The position numbers were made by a program, and so were the translations under genes. Shown one piece after another: positions 6,648-7,063 of a DNA stretch of 7,063 nucleotides. The stretch spans positions 1-7,063 of the forward strand of contig JAILQR010000102.1 in the NCBI GenBank assembly GCA_024698845.1, given 5' to 3'. The notes below the pieces were generated by a model. That model did not search any database and had not been told where the DNA came from. It was given only the letters and a program-made list of their open reading frames with translations. How positions within the stretch are numbered: position 1 is the stretch's first letter; every line of letters starts with the position of its first letter. The stretch comes from Bacilli bacterium. GTDB lineage: Bacteria > Bacillota_I > Bacilli_A > RF39 > UBA660.

Positions 6648-7063
6648 TTTTCTTTTCTTGTTCTTTGAGGATCTTTTGTGTTTTCTTCTTTAACATATTC
6701 AAGAGTTGTTTTAATTATTGCTTTTATTTCATCTTCACTTAGACCGTTAACATATGCCTCAAGCATTACTTTTCTGAATTCTTCAATATCATCTTCAATA
6801 CTGGCATTAAATTTATCACCTTTTAAAATTTTTTCAAAATCAATATAAGTAATATTTTCATCAAAAGACATTATTTTAGAATAGAACTGTGTTCCTTGAC
6901 CATTTTCATGACCAACTCTTATACAAGTTCCTTTAAAAATTACGTCAAAGTAATTAGATGAACATACTTTATTAAAATATGTTCTAGACGCATTAATTGA
7001 TAAATAATCATATATACAATCAAAAAAGGAAGTTAAATTTTTAACATTAGATAAATTTTCTTT
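6632..7063 (-). CDS. Uncharacterised protein, N-terminus beyond right edge (partial)
   Basis: The minus-strand frame ending in TAA at 6632-6634 stays open to the last base of the window, giving at least 143 residues. The gene therefore starts outside. The first internal Met (codon 6869-6871) would give only 79 residues and has no good Shine-Dalgarno before it, while the codons upstream of it read as ordinary protein (IYDYLSINASRTYFNK, VIFKGTCIRVGHENGQGTQF). I do not recognise the family. The visible part has a mixed region with several Cys, the Gly-rich GHENGQGTQF, then an acidic helical region (IEDDIEEFRKVMLEAYVNG, SEDEIKAIIKTTLEYV) and a basic, probably disordered tail (KDPQRTRKENKKQA). No membrane span is visible. 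It ends in the terminator it shares with the convergent HTH gene. Confidence 0.78.
   Translation of the reverse strand, partial: KENLSNVKNLTSFFDCIYDYLSINASRTYFNKVCSSNYFDVIFKGTCIRVGHENGQGTQFYSKIMSFDENITYIDFEKILKGDKFNASIEDDIEEFRKVMLEAYVNGLSEDEIKAIIKTTLEYVKEENTKDPQRTRKENKKQA

Noticed and set aside
1..7063. Recoded TGA (Mollicutes code 4)
   Set aside because: All Trp codons are TGG and no in-frame TGA is seen in any of the genes, so table 11 suffices.
1..7063. CRISPR array, insertion sequence, prophage or toxin-antitoxin pair
   Set aside because: No regular repeats, transposase or integrase motifs, or paired small genes are visible. The HTH gene has a membrane and zinc-ribbon tail rather than an antitoxin partner.

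Overview
The window is about 7 kb of AT-rich bacterial chromosome (GC looks to be roughly 30 % or below). It reads as a low-GC Bacillota genome, probably in the Bacilli/Erysipelotrichia/Mollicutes neighbourhood. The support is Shine-Dalgarno motifs of the AAAGGAG type, short intergenic gaps closed by U-tailed hairpins, strong sigma-A-like promoters, a YugP-type membrane peptidase, and a tmRNA tag ending in AFA, an ending familiar from Mollicutes. TGG codes for Trp, no in-frame TGA occurs, and all six annotated stops are TAA, so the standard bacterial code (table 11) fits. The exact lineage is an inference.

Left part (1-2200): cysS (cysteinyl-tRNA synthetase, complete when begun at 32) is followed 3 nt later by a YugP-like zinc metallopeptidase whose Shine-Dalgarno lies inside the end of cysS. 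The two look like one operon. Two hairpins in tandem end it. A candidate promoter for the next gene overlaps the second hairpin.

Centre (2200-5490): a full-length uvrB (nucleotide excision repair) stands alone with its own promoter and a 32-nt perfectly palindromic terminator, with no uvrA in view. After it comes a monocistronic gene for a 410-residue soluble, coiled-coil protein of unknown function, with a TTGGTT-17-TATAAT promoter.

Right part (5490-7063): ssrA (tmRNA, 352 nt, one-piece, CCA encoded) starts from a near-consensus promoter whose -35 box begins at the base after the previous stop codon. Its proposed tag is DETKGFTPAFA. Then comes a gene for an XRE-type HTH protein with two membrane spans and a C-terminal zinc ribbon. 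It converges on a minus-strand gene that runs off the right edge, and the two share a bidirectional terminator.

The named genes are housekeeping functions (translation, repair, ribosome rescue). I see no mobile element, CRISPR array, defence island or clear new system. The parts most worth a second look are the 410-residue protein, the short AFA-ending tag, the HTH-membrane-zinc-ribbon protein and the clipped gene at the right end.
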